Assembly: GCF_026167665.1 (NCBI RefSeq)
Contig: NZ_CP098740.1
Span: 310,001-374,000 of the forward strand
Reading direction: 5' to 3'
From: Streptomyces drozdowiczii
GTDB taxonomy: Bacteria > Actinomycetota > Actinomycetes > Streptomycetales > Streptomycetaceae
DNA: 64,000 nt
Numbering within the stretch: the first letter of the stretch is position 1; every line of letters starts with the position of its first letter. The translations under genes were made by a program, and so were the position numbers. The notes under the pieces were generated by a model. The model made no database searches, was not told where the DNA came from, and saw only the letters and a list, made by a program, of their open reading frames with translations. Positions 8,522 through 16,863 of this stretch are shown here, piece by piece.

Positions 8522-8926
8522 ATGGAGACCGGGATGCTCGCTTTCCGCAAGGCCGTCGAGGCGCACGATCTGGCGGCGGTCGAGGCCGCGCTGGCCGATG
8601 ACGTCGTCTTCACCAGCCCGGTGGCGTTCAAGCCCTATCCGGGGAAGCCGGTCACGGCCGCGATCCTGCGGCACGTCTCGGAGGTGTTCGGGGACTTCCG
8701 CTACGTACGGGAGATGGCGAGCCCGGACGGGCGCGACCACGCGCTCGTCTTCACCGCGAAGGTCGGCGACCGGGAGATCACCGGTTGCGACTTCCTGCAC
8801 CTGAACGAGGAGGGCCTGATCGACGACCTCATGGTGATGGTCCGCCCCCTGTCGGCCGCGCAGGCGCTGGCCGCGGAGATGGGGGCGCGGTTCGAGCAGA
8901 TCAGCCGGGAGGCGGCGGCGGGCTGA
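8522..8926 (+). CDS. nuclear transport factor 2/SnoaL-like protein
   Basis: The protein of about 134 residues has the cone-shaped NTF2-like pattern: an N-terminal helix FRKAVEAHDLAAVEAALADDVVFTSPV, then strands such as RDHALVFTAKVGDREITGCDFLHLNEEGLIDDLMVMVRP. Members include small ketosteroid isomerase-like enzymes and ligand binders; no catalytic set is certain here. The ATG at 8522 is used, but an ATG at 8534 has a better GGAG spacing. It is divergent from the PadR gene across a 58-base AT-richer gap and is probably its target. Confidence 0.78.
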   Translation: METGMLAFRKAVEAHDLAAVEAALADDVVFTSPVAFKPYPGKPVTAAILRHVSEVFGDFRYVREMASPDGRDHALVFTAKVGDREITGCDFLHLNEEGLIDDLMVMVRPLSAAQALAAEMGARFEQISREAAAG

Positions 8927-8984
8927 CAGGCAGGAAGCGCGTCGGGACGGACGACATCGCGGTGTCCGGGGCAGGGTGCGGGCG

Positions 8985-8996
8985 TATTGTCCGTTT
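8985..8996 (+). promoter_or_regulatory. leaderless-type -10 box for phosphatase gene
   Basis: TATTGT ends 6 bases before the ATG at 8997, with no ribosome-binding site between. Upstream frame extension to 8976 adds non-conserved residues only. Confidence 0.5.
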
Positions 8997-11129
8997 ATGG
9001 GCAATGTCGGACCCGCCATCGACTCGGCGGAGGAGCGTCTGGACGAGGCGGTGGCATGTGCCGTGCGCGAGACGGGCGCCGCCGTGGCCATGCTCTATCT
9101 GCTGCCACCCGGCGAATCGACGCTCCGGCTCGCCGTGCTGGCCGGGATTCCGGCGGAGATCGCCGATCCCTGGCTGCGGGTGCCGCTGTCCGCGCCCATA
9201 CCGGTGTCGGACGCGGTGAAGGACCGGCACCTGGTGTGGCTCGGCAGCCAGGAGGAGCTGGCCAGGCGGTATCCGCGCCCCGCGCTCGTCCTGCCGTACC
9301 GCTTCGCGCTCGCCGCCGCGCCCCTGGTCGTCGGGGCGGAGGCGCTGGGCGGTCTCGTACTGCTGTGGCCCGGCTCGCACCCGGCGCAGCTGACGCCGCA
9401 GGAGCGTGCGGCGGTGCACGACTGCTGCGGCGAGGCGGCGCGGGTGCTGTACGAGGCGCGGGAGCAGGGCCGCCCGGTGAAGGCGGGCGCCGGACCGCGG
9501 GTGCTGCCCCCGGTCACCGCCCCGCCGCCCGCCCACACCGAGGCGGTCGCCGCCGCGGACTTCCTCGGCCGGCTGCCGGGCGGCTGCTGCACCCTCGACA
9601 TGCACGGCAGGATCACCTTCCTCACGGAGACCGGCGCCGAACTGGTCGGCGGGCGCGTGGAGGATCTGGTGGGGACGCTCCCGTGGGAGTCGCTGCGCTG
9701 GATGGCCGATCCGCTGTTCGAGGACCAGTACCGGGGCGCGATGATCAGCCGGGAGCCGATGTCCTTCGTGGCCCTGCGGCCGCCGGACCAGTGGCTGTCG
9801 TTCCGGCTGTACCCGGACGCCTCCGGCATCAGCGTGTACATCACACCCGTCAGCGGGCCGCACGCCCCGGCGCTCCCCACGGCCACGGGAGCCGCCGCAT
9901 CGCCGAGCGCCCCGGGACGCGCCGTCGCGCTCTACCACCTGATGCACCTGGCCGCGACGCTCACGGAGGCCGTGGGCATCCAGGACGTGGTCGAACTGAT
10001 CGCCGAACAGCTGGTGCCCGCGTTCCGCATCCAGGCGCTCGCCGTACTGACCGTGGCGGAGGGGCGGCTGCGCATCGAGGGCCACCGGGGCTTCGGCGAC
10101 GAGCTGATGGAGTGCTTCGAGGGCGCGCCCCTGACGTCCGGCGCCCCCGTGGCACAGGTGCTCAACACCGGCGTGCCCGCCTTCTACCGGACCTTCGACG
10201 AGTTCCGGCGCGCCTTCCGGCCCGCGTCCCTCCAGGAGGGCCTGGCCGCGTGCGCCTTCCTGCCGCTGTTCGCCTCCGGGCGCCCGGTCGGCACGCTGGT
10301 GTTCGGCTACGACCGCACGCGCCCCTTCGAGCCGGAGGAACGGGCCCTCCTCACCTCGATCGCCGGGCTCATCGCCCAGGCCCTGGACCGGGCCCGCCTG
10401 TACGACACCAAGGAGCAGCTGGCCCACAGTCTCCAAGCCCATCTGCTCCCCCACACGCTCCCCCGGATCGGCGGGCTCGACGTGGCCGCCCGCTATCTGC
10501 CCGCCACCCGGGGCATGGGCATCGGCGGCGACTTCTACGACGTGATCCCGCTCGACGCCACCACGGCCGCCGCGGCCATCGGTGACGTACAGGGCCACAA
10601 TGTGACGGCCGCCGCCCTGATGGGCCAGGTGCGCACGGCGGTGCACGCCTCGGCCGGCGCGCCGCCCGCCGAGGTCCTGGCGCGCACCAACCGGCTGCTC
10701 GCCGACCTCGACGCCGACCTGTTCACCAGCTGCCTCTACGTCCATCTGGACCTGGCGGGCCACCGCGCCCTGCTGGCCACCGCCGGTCACCCACCGCCGC
10801 TGCTGCGCCATCCCGGCGGGGAGACGGAGGTGCTGCGGCTGCCGCCCGGGCTGCTGCTCGGGGTCGACCGGGACGCCCGCTACCCGACGACCGAGATCCC
10901 GCTGCCGCCGGGCGCCGCGCTCGCGCTGTACACGGACGGGCTCGTGGAGGTGCCGGGCGCCGATATCGACCGGTCGACGGCGGCGCTCGCCGAGCAGTTC
11001 GGCCTGAACACCGGCCGCCCGATGGAGGCCGTCGCCGACAGCCTCGTCCGGTACGCGAAGGAGGTCACGCCGGGCAGCGACGACATCGCGCTGCTCCTCA
11101 TCGAGGCGCTGAGGGGCGAGGGCGGCTGA
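8997..11129 (+). CDS. PAS/GAF-domain SpoIIE-type protein phosphatase
   Basis: The 710-residue protein has an N-terminal GAF-like domain (about 10-150), a PAS domain (about 185-285, including FLGRLPGGCCTLDMHGRITFLTETGAELVG), a second GAF domain (about 300-460) and a C-terminal PP2C/SpoIIE phosphatase (about 480-710). Metal-binding acidic motifs are visible in GIGGDFYDVIPL, AIGDVQGH and ALYTDGLVEVPG. Such proteins dephosphorylate anti-anti-sigma factors and so regulate sigma factors of the SigB/SigF group. No HATPase kinase domain is present. Transcription appears leaderless. Confidence 0.9.
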   Translation: MGNVGPAIDSAEERLDEAVACAVRETGAAVAMLYLLPPGESTLRLAVLAGIPAEIADPWLRVPLSAPIPVSDAVKDRHLVWLGSQEELARRYPRPALVLPYRFALAAAPLVVGAEALGGLVLLWPGSHPAQLTPQERAAVHDCCGEAARVLYEAREQGRPVKAGAGPRVLPPVTAPPPAHTEAVAAADFLGRLPGGCCTLDMHGRITFLTETGAELVGGRVEDLVGTLPWESLRWMADPLFEDQYRGAMISREPMSFVALRPPDQWLSFRLYPDASGISVYITPVSGPHAPALPTATGAAASPSAPGRAVALYHLMHLAATLTEAVGIQDVVELIAEQLVPAFRIQALAVLTVAEGRLRIEGHRGFGDELMECFEGAPLTSGAPVAQVLNTGVPAFYRTFDEFRRAFRPASLQEGLAACAFLPLFASGRPVGTLVFGYDRTRPFEPEERALLTSIAGLIAQALDRARLYDTKEQLAHSLQAHLLPHTLPRIGGLDVAARYLPATRGMGIGGDFYDVIPLDATTAAAAIGDVQGHNVTAAALMGQVRTAVHASAGAPPAEVLARTNRLLADLDADLFTSCLYVHLDLAGHRALLATAGHPPPLLRHPGGETEVLRLPPGLLLGVDRDARYPTTEIPLPPGAALALYTDGLVEVPGADIDRSTAALAEQFGLNTGRPMEAVADSLVRYAKEVTPGSDDIALLLIEALRGEGG

Positions 11130-11132
11130 GGC

Positions 11133-11160
11133 GCGGGGGCTCCGGCGTGCCCGGCCCCGC
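11133..11160 (+). terminator. GC hairpin after phosphatase gene
   Basis: GCGGGG and CCCCGC flank an imperfect inner stem just after the stop codon at 11129. This is a modest terminator candidate without a U-tract. Confidence 0.35.
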
Positions 11161-11289
11161 ATACGGTTCCGCGCGTTTCCGCCGATTTGCTTGGGCCCGG
11201 CGGGCGCGGTTCATTGGAATGAGGTACGTGCGTCGCCCGGCAACCGACGGGTGACCGCCGTGCGTGGTCCTCGATGTGGGGTGAGTCCC

Positions 11290-12582
11290 GTGCTGTTCGC
11301 CGACCGGACCGACGCGGGCCGGCGGCTCGCCGAAGCCCTCCGGCCCCTCGCGCAGAGCGATCCCGTCGTGCTGGGCCTCCCCCGCGGCGGTGTGCCGGTG
11401 GCCTTCCGTGTCGCGCAGGAGCTCGGCGCCCCGCTCGACGTCATCGTGGTCCGCAAACTGGGCGTCCCGCGCCACCCGGAACTGGGCTTCGGGGCCATCG
11501 GGGAGGGCGGGGTCCGGATCATCAGCGACGACATCGTGCGCCGGGCCGGTGTGTCGGACTCCGACATCGCGGCCGTCCAGGAGGCGGAGAAGGCCGAACT
11601 GCGCCGCCGCGCCCGGGAGTTCCGGGGCGAGCGGCCGCGCGTCCCGCTCGCCGGGCGCACCGTGGTCCTCGTGGACGACGGGATCGCCACCGGCGCGACC
11701 GCCCTCGCCGCCTGCGCGGTGGCCCGGGCGCAGGGCGCCGCGCATGTGGTGCTGGCCGTGCCGGTCGCGCCGCCGTCCGCCGCGGCCCGGCTGCGGAAGG
11801 AGGCGGACGAGCTGGTCTGCCTGTCGTCACCGGCCGCGTTCTCGGCGGTGGGCGAGTGGTACCGGGACTTCGGGCAGACGCCGGACGAGGAGGTCGTCGC
11901 GCTGCTGGCCCGGGCCGCGCGGCAGACCGGGCCCCGGTTGACCAGCGACGTCCTGGTGGAGGCCGGTGGGGTCGATCTGCCCGGCACCCTGACCCCGTCC
12001 GGTGACTCCGGGGCGCTCGTGGTGTTCGCCCACGGCTCCGGCAGCAGCCGGCACAGCCCGCGCAACCGGTCGGTCGCGGCGGCGCTGAACCGGGCCGGCC
12101 TCGGCACGCTGCTGTTCGACCTGCTCACCGCGGACGAGGAGGCGGAGGGCGGCCATGTCTTCGACATCTCGGCCCTCGCCGGCCGCCTGGTGGACGCCAC
12201 CGCCTGGGTGCGGGGCCATGCGCCCGGGCCCCTCGGCGTGTTCGGTGCCAGCACGGGCGCGGCCGCCGCGCTCCAGGCGGCGGCCGTCGTGGGCGCGGGC
12301 CGGGACACGGGCATCGGGGCGGTCGTCTCGCGCGGCGGCCGGCCGGATCTGGCGGGGGCCCGCCTGACCGAGGTCCGCTCCCCCACCCTGCTGCTGGTGG
12401 GCGGCCGGGACGCCCAGGTGCTGGACCTGAACCGCCGGGCCCAGGCGGAGCTGCGCTGCGAGAGCCGCCTCGACGTCGTCCCCGGTGCCACGCACCTCTT
12501 CGAGGAGCCGGGCACGCTGGACGAGGTCGCGGAGCGGGCGCGCGACTGGTTCACCGGCCACTTGACCGGCCGGGCCGCCTGA
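11290..12582 (+). CDS. phosphoribosyltransferase / dienelactone-hydrolase fusion protein
   Basis: The protein of about 430 residues has two domains. The first (about 1-215) is a type I phosphoribosyltransferase with the PRPP loop VVLVDDGIATGATA near residue 125. The second (about 225-430) is an alpha/beta hydrolase of the dienelactone-hydrolase group, with VVFAHGSGSSRHSPRNR and the nucleophile motif GVFGASTGAAAAL. Fusions of this type are widespread in actinobacteria, but their substrate is not established. The start is uncertain: the GTG at 11290 follows GGGGTGAG, and a GTG at 11281 is also possible. Confidence 0.82.
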   Translation: MLFADRTDAGRRLAEALRPLAQSDPVVLGLPRGGVPVAFRVAQELGAPLDVIVVRKLGVPRHPELGFGAIGEGGVRIISDDIVRRAGVSDSDIAAVQEAEKAELRRRAREFRGERPRVPLAGRTVVLVDDGIATGATALAACAVARAQGAAHVVLAVPVAPPSAAARLRKEADELVCLSSPAAFSAVGEWYRDFGQTPDEEVVALLARAARQTGPRLTSDVLVEAGGVDLPGTLTPSGDSGALVVFAHGSGSSRHSPRNRSVAAALNRAGLGTLLFDLLTADEEAEGGHVFDISALAGRLVDATAWVRGHAPGPLGVFGASTGAAAALQAAAVVGAGRDTGIGAVVSRGGRPDLAGARLTEVRSPTLLLVGGRDAQVLDLNRRAQAELRCESRLDVVPGATHLFEEPGTLDEVAERARDWFTGHLTGRAA

Positions 12583-12730
12583 CACGGGCGCACCCGGCCG
12601 GGGCCCGGACGGCTTTTCCCGGCACGAGGCAACCCCGGGCGCCGATCCGCGGTCTTGATCCACAGCAAGGCGGCACGCCGCACACACGACGACCCTCGCC
12701 CCTCCCCCCTGAGCACGGACCGGAGAACCG

Positions 12731-12770
12731 GCCAACTATACGCTATGTGTATACATGCGCTGCATAGTCA
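12731..12770. promoter_or_regulatory. AT-rich palindromic promoter/operator region upstream of TPR gene
   Basis: A roughly 35-base AT-rich island stands out from its surroundings. It contains TGTATACA (12748-12755, perfect 8-bp palindrome) nested between CTATG (12743) and CATAG (12763). It lies about 40 bases before the TPR start, so it probably holds the promoter and a regulator site. The regulator is unknown. Confidence 0.4.
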
Positions 12771-12806
12771 TGGCCGAGGCCGCCCGTGCCCGCGCGAAAG
12801 GCTTCC

Positions 12807-13871
12807 ATGCACAGCAAGGCACTGGCGCCCGAATACCAGGGCGCCCTCACCAAGATGTCCGTGAACGCGTCGCTCACCGACGTACTCGCCGAGGGCGTAC
12901 GCCACTTGGAAGAGGCGGAACGCTCCGGCTCCGCACGGGAAGTGGCCCGCGCGGGTCTCGCCGTGGCCGAGGCGCACCGCAGGCTCGGCCAGGTACGGGA
13001 CGCCGACTCCGCCTGGAAGGCGAGTTACCGCGCCGCGCGCTCGGCGGACGACGCCGGGGCGATGGCCTGGGCGCTGTGGAGCGGCGGCACGCTGGCCCGC
13101 CAGCGCGGTCGGCTCCGGCTCGCGTTCCGGCTCCTGGGCCTGGCGGCGGACCTGGGCAAGAGGGGCGGGGACGTCGTCGCCCGGGGCTACTCGCTCGCCG
13201 GTCTCGCGGAGACCGGGCGCATCCAGGGCGACTACCGGACCGTCGCCGCGCTGCACGAGCAACTGCTCGCCGAGGCACGGGCACGCGGCGAGGCGCGCCA
13301 CACCGTGTGGGCCCTGGAGGGCATCGCGCAGATCCACCGCAACACCGGTTCCTTCGACACCGCCCTGGCGATGTTCGAGGAGGCGGCCCAGCTGGCCGGT
13401 GACGCCGACGACCGCAGGGGCCGGGCCTGGGCGCTGCGCGGCATCGCCGACATCGTCTCCGTACGGGACAACGACGCCGACCGTGCGCTGGAGCTGCTGG
13501 CGGAGGCCGAGGTCACCTGCCGGGAGATGAAGTTGTCGAGTGCCCTGGCGTACAACCACAAGATGCGCGCCAACGTGCTCTACCGCGCCGGACGCCACGA
13601 GGAGGCCCGGCAGGGCTACGCGGGGGCCCTGGAGGAGTTCCGGGCGATGGCGGAGCCCCGGGGCGAGGCGCTGGCGCGGCTCGGGCTGGTGAAGTCGCTC
13701 GCCCGGCTCGGGCGGAACGCCGGGGAGACGGCCGCCGACCTGGACGCGCTGCGGGCCACGCTCGACCGGATCGGGCTGCTCAACGCCCGGGACATGGTCG
13801 ACCGGGCCTACACCGAGCTGGGCGTGGAGCGGTCCGGGGACACGGCGGCGGACGCGGGCGGTGGGCGATGA
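12807..13871 (+). CDS. tetratricopeptide-repeat protein
   Basis: The 354-residue protein is built almost entirely of helical TPR-like pairs, for example ALEGIAQIHRNTGSFDTALAMFEEAAQLAG and AYNHKMRANVLYRAGRHEEARQGYAGALEEF. It has no signal peptide, membrane segment or HTH. The ATG at 12807 follows AAAGG. Its stop overlaps the start of the isoprenyl diphosphate synthase gene (ATGA at 13868), so the two products are made together and probably act in one pathway or complex. Function unknown; a scaffold or regulatory partner is the simplest inference. Confidence 0.8.
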   Translation: MHSKALAPEYQGALTKMSVNASLTDVLAEGVRHLEEAERSGSAREVARAGLAVAEAHRRLGQVRDADSAWKASYRAARSADDAGAMAWALWSGGTLARQRGRLRLAFRLLGLAADLGKRGGDVVARGYSLAGLAETGRIQGDYRTVAALHEQLLAEARARGEARHTVWALEGIAQIHRNTGSFDTALAMFEEAAQLAGDADDRRGRAWALRGIADIVSVRDNDADRALELLAEAEVTCREMKLSSALAYNHKMRANVLYRAGRHEEARQGYAGALEEFRAMAEPRGEALARLGLVKSLARLGRNAGETAADLDALRATLDRIGLLNARDMVDRAYTELGVERSGDTAADAGGGR

Positions 13872-14914
13872 CGTCTCCGACGGCCTCCCCGGTGACCGCA
13901 CCGCGCATCCTGGCCCGCTGCCGCGCCCTGGTCCGCCCTGCCCTGTCCCGGGCCGTGCGCCAACTGCACCCGTGGCACGCCGAGATCACCGCGTTCTCGC
14001 TCGGATGGGACGGGGTGGACGGCGACGACGTGCCGGGCGCCCACGGCAAGGGCGTACGCCAGGCACTGGCCGTGCTCGGCGCGGAGGCCGTCGGGGCGGA
14101 GGCCCGGGACGCGGTCCCCGGAGCGGTCGCCGTCGAGCTGATCCACACCTTCTCCCTGCTCCACGACGACATCATGGACGGCGACGAGACGCGCAGGCGG
14201 CGGGCCACCGCGTGGAAGGCGTACGGAACCGGTCCGGCGGTCCTTGCGGGGGACGCCTTGTTCGCCCAGGCGGTGCGGACCCTCACCGACGCGCCGGGCA
14301 GGCAGTGCGCGCCGGCGCTGCGGCTGCTCGCCGGGACCCTCACCGACCTGGTGCACGGCCAGGCCGACGACCTGCTCTTCGAGTCGCGGCCCTGGACCGG
14401 TCCCGACGCCGTGCGGGCGCAGGAGTACCGGCTGATGGCCGAGCGCAAGACCGGTGCGCTGCTGGGCTGCGCCGCCGGTCTGGGCGCCCTGCTCGGGGGC
14501 GCCGGGCGCACGGAGGCCGACGCGCTGGCCGCTGCGGGACGCCACCTGGGCGTGGCGTTCCAGGCGGCGGACGATGTGCTGGGCATCTGGGGCGATCCCG
14601 CGGTCACGGGCAAGCCGGTGCACGGGGACCTCGGGCGCGGCAAGAAGACCTTCCCGGTGCTCGCCGCGCTCGCCGCCGGCGGCCCGGCCGCGACGGAGCT
14701 GGCGGCGCTGCTGCGCGGCGGCCCGCTGGACGAGGAGTCGGTGCGGCGGGCCGCCGCGCTGGTGGAGGAGGCCGGCGGGCGGGCGGCCGCCACGGCGGAG
14801 GCGCACGGTCATCTGGAGCGGGCGCGGGCCTGCCTGGAGAGCGTTTCGTCGGCGCCCGATGCCGTGGAGGAGATGCTCACGCTGTTCCCGTACATCGTGG
14901 ACCGCGCCCTGTGA
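13868..14914 (+). CDS. polyprenyl (geranylgeranyl-type) diphosphate synthase
   Basis: The 348-residue protein is an all-helical trans-isoprenyl diphosphate synthase. The first aspartate-rich motif is DDIMD at residues 100-104 (LLHDDIMDGDETRRR) and the second is DDVLGIWGD near 235. Both Mg-binding sites are therefore intact. These enzymes condense isopentenyl diphosphate with allylic diphosphates to give C15-C25 products; residues before the first motif set chain length, which I cannot assign safely. The gene is translationally coupled to the TPR gene upstream. No terpene cyclase, phytoene synthase or prenyltransferase is encoded nearby. Confidence 0.9.
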   Translation: MTSPTASPVTAPRILARCRALVRPALSRAVRQLHPWHAEITAFSLGWDGVDGDDVPGAHGKGVRQALAVLGAEAVGAEARDAVPGAVAVELIHTFSLLHDDIMDGDETRRRRATAWKAYGTGPAVLAGDALFAQAVRTLTDAPGRQCAPALRLLAGTLTDLVHGQADDLLFESRPWTGPDAVRAQEYRLMAERKTGALLGCAAGLGALLGGAGRTEADALAAAGRHLGVAFQAADDVLGIWGDPAVTGKPVHGDLGRGKKTFPVLAALAAGGPAATELAALLRGGPLDEESVRRAAALVEEAGGRAAATAEAHGHLERARACLESVSSAPDAVEEMLTLFPYIVDRAL

Positions 14915-14919
14915 CACCA

Positions 14920-14952
14920 CCGCGCCGTCCCTCGTTCGGGCGGGCGGCGCGG
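14920..14952. terminator. hairpin between isoprenyl synthase and DUF2000 genes
   Basis: CCGCGCCG and CGGCGCGG form an 8-bp stem in the 44-base gap between convergent genes. It probably acts in both directions. Confidence 0.45.
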
Positions 14953-14958
14953 CCGTCG

Positions 14959-15399
14959 TCACCGGTGCATCGACGCGCCCTTGAGGATCTTGTCCACCGC
15001 GTTGCGGGGGCCGTGCACCGCGATCCCGACCAGGTCGAGCGCGTCCCGGTGCACCGCGCGCACCGCGGCGCGGTTGTCCCGGTCGTTGCCCGTCGCGAAG
15101 AGGTCCGAGGTGAAGACGGACAGGGCGGCGCCCCGGGAGACCGCACGGGTGTGGGCGGTGGTGAGCATCTCCTTCGCACCCTCGAAGACCATGACCGGCT
15201 GGCGGAACATCGGGAGGTACGGGGTGTCGTCCGCATCGGTGTAGGGCTCGCCGATCAGTTCCGGGGCGGCTGTGGAGAGGCCGCTGACGAGGAAGGCGGT
15301 GACGTTCAGCCGCTGCCAGGTCTCCAGGTCGTCGCGGAGCAGCACGGCGATCTTGGTGTCGAAGCGGACGGGGGCGGGGGCGGTGGTCTCAGCTGTCAT
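14959..15399 (-). CDS. DUF2000 family protein
   Basis: The 146-residue protein matches the DUF2000 pattern: KIAVLLRDDLETWQRLNVTAFLVSGL at the start, YLPMFRQPVMVFEGAKEML in the middle and a C-terminal segment DLVGIAVHGPRNAVDKILKGASMH. The fold resembles peptidyl-tRNA hydrolase-like proteins, but no activity is known. The ATG at 15399 is chosen over upstream codons because it begins conserved sequence. It is divergent from the AraC regulator at 15477; this pairing suggests the regulator controls it. Confidence 0.8.
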   Translation of the reverse strand: MTAETTAPAPVRFDTKIAVLLRDDLETWQRLNVTAFLVSGLSTAAPELIGEPYTDADDTPYLPMFRQPVMVFEGAKEMLTTAHTRAVSRGAALSVFTSDLFATGNDRDNRAAVRAVHRDALDLVGIAVHGPRNAVDKILKGASMHR

Positions 15400-15464
15400 G
15401 CCCCGAGCCTGCCGGGCCGCCCGGGGCCCGGTCTTGTACGAACTTTGCACGCCGGGGCGCGGCG

Positions 15465-15476
15465 TACGATCGGCGT
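15465..15476 (+). promoter_or_regulatory. leaderless-type -10 box for AraC gene
   Basis: TACGAT ends 6 bases before the ATG at 15477, with no Shine-Dalgarno between. Confidence 0.45.
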
Positions 15477-16298
15477 ATGGCCGCAGCACGTCCCGAGATC
15501 ACCGCGTGGTCGCCGCCCGTGGAGGGGATCGCCGAGGTCTTCCACGCGCGTTTCACCGACCACGCCTACCCCATGCACACGCACGACGCCTGGACGCTGC
15601 TGGTCGTGGACGAGGGCATGGTGCGCTACGACCTGGACCACCACGAACACGGTGTGCTCACCCACACGGTGACGCTGCTGCCGCCGCACGTCCCGCACAA
15701 CGGCGAGGCGGCCACCCCCGGGGGCTTCCGCAAGCGCGTGCTGTACCTGGACACCGGGCAGGTGGACGAACGGCTGATCGGCCGGGCGGTGGACCGGCCG
15801 GTGCTGCACGACCCGGCGCTGCGCAGCCGTATCGACCGCCTCCACCGCACGCTCGCGGACCCGGGTGACGAGCTGGAGGCGGCGAGCCGGCTCGCCCTCG
15901 TCGCGGAACGGCTCGCACAGCATCTGGGCGACCGGGTCGGCTCCGTCCCGTACGTCCACGACGGCAGACTCGCGCACCGGCTGCGGGAGCTGCTGGACGC
16001 GACGTACGTCGAGGGCATCACGCTCCAGGAGGCCGGTGCGCGGCTGCACGCCCACCATGCCCATCTGGTACGGGCGTTCAGCCGCGAGTTCGGGATGGCA
16101 CCGCACCAGTACGTCACGGGCCGACGGGTCGACCTGGCGCGCAGGCTGCTGCTGCGCGGGGTCCCGGCGTCGGCGGTCGCCGCGTCGGCGGGGTTCTACG
16201 ACCAGTCCCATCTGACCCGCCACTTCAAGCGGATCGTGGGGACGGGCCCGGGGCACTACGCGCGGCGTTCGAGCACTCCGCGTACGAAAGCGGCCTGA
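15477..16298 (+). CDS. AraC-family transcriptional regulator
   Basis: The 273-residue protein has an N-terminal cupin-type sensor domain (about 15-110, with HTHDAWTLLVVDEG and LLPPHVPHNGEA) and a C-terminal double helix-turn-helix (about 165-265). The latter includes GITLQEAGARLHAHHAHLVRAFSREFGMAPHQYV and the second helix pair ending YDQSHLTRHFKRIVGTGPGHY, the AraC signature. It is divergent from the DUF2000 gene, a common arrangement for AraC-controlled single targets. Its last 43 bases overlap the 3' end of the convergent DinB-like gene. Confidence 0.9.
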   Translation: MAAARPEITAWSPPVEGIAEVFHARFTDHAYPMHTHDAWTLLVVDEGMVRYDLDHHEHGVLTHTVTLLPPHVPHNGEAATPGGFRKRVLYLDTGQVDERLIGRAVDRPVLHDPALRSRIDRLHRTLADPGDELEAASRLALVAERLAQHLGDRVGSVPYVHDGRLAHRLRELLDATYVEGITLQEAGARLHAHHAHLVRAFSREFGMAPHQYVTGRRVDLARRLLLRGVPASAVAASAGFYDQSHLTRHFKRIVGTGPGHYARRSSTPRTKAA

Positions 16299-16780
16299 CC
16301 GGCGTGCTGGAGGTCGTCCGACAGGACGCTGATCAGCCGCACCCCCAGGGTGACCGGCGGGTCCCACCCCTCGTCCACGACGCGGCCCAGCGCGTGGCCG
16401 TCCAGGCCGCGGAGGTAGGCGAGCGTGTTCTCGTGGACGGCGTCGTAGTAGCCGAGGAGCAGATCGGCCGAGCCCACGCGGACGGCCGCGACCTCCTTGC
16501 TGCTCTGTCCGTAGCCGGTGGCGTCGGCGGGGAGGGGCAGGTCGAAGCGGCCGGCCCAGTCCTGGGCGGTCCAGAGCTGTTCGGTGCCGGCCGCGTCCGC
16601 GATGTGGTCGTCCTGGACGCGGGTCAGATGCCAGACGAGCCAGGCGATCGAGTTGGCGCCGTCGTCGAGCCGGGCGTGGAGGTCGTCGGGGGCCAGGCCC
16701 TCGACGGCCGCGTGCACGGTCTCCTGGATGCGGGAGTATCCGTCGGTGAGGATGTCGGTGACGTTCATGCGTTCAACCAT
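16256..16780 (-). CDS. DinB-like / DUF664 mycothiol-dependent-type protein
   Basis: The protein of about 174 residues is a four-helix DinB/DUF664 member. An N-terminal helix contains IQETVHAAVEGLAPDDLHARLD, and NSIAWLVWHLTRVQDDHIAD carries a His typical of the metal triad. A second His-bearing segment, SVLSDDLQHAGQAAFVRGVLE, lies near the C-terminus. Actinobacterial members are often mycothiol S-transferases. The start may be 16780 or the internal ATG at 16768. It converges on, and overlaps, the AraC gene by 43 bases. Confidence 0.8.
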   Translation of the reverse strand: MVERMNVTDILTDGYSRIQETVHAAVEGLAPDDLHARLDDGANSIAWLVWHLTRVQDDHIADAAGTEQLWTAQDWAGRFDLPLPADATGYGQSSKEVAAVRVGSADLLLGYYDAVHENTLAYLRGLDGHALGRVVDEGWDPPVTLGVRLISVLSDDLQHAGQAAFVRGVLERRA

Positions 16781-16822
16781 GGCCGTTCGCCTTCCCCCGC
16801 GCGGCCACCGACACGCGCCGGA

Positions 16823-16856
16823 GCGGGCACCGGCGGGGAGGCCCGCCGGTGCCCGC
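16823..16856. terminator. 15-bp perfect hairpin after CBM32 glycosidase gene
   Basis: GCGGGCACCGGCGGG and its exact complement flank a 4-base loop (GAGG). It lies 8 bases beyond the glycosidase stop codon on the reverse strand. It is one of the strongest terminators in the window. Confidence 0.8.
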
Positions 16857-16863
16857 CCGGTCG

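Noticed and set aside
8901..11162. 753-codon reverse frame antisense to the phosphatase
   Set aside because: Composition is typical of an antisense shadow (Gln/Arg/His-rich) and no domain is recognisable, whereas the forward strand gives a complete PP2C protein.
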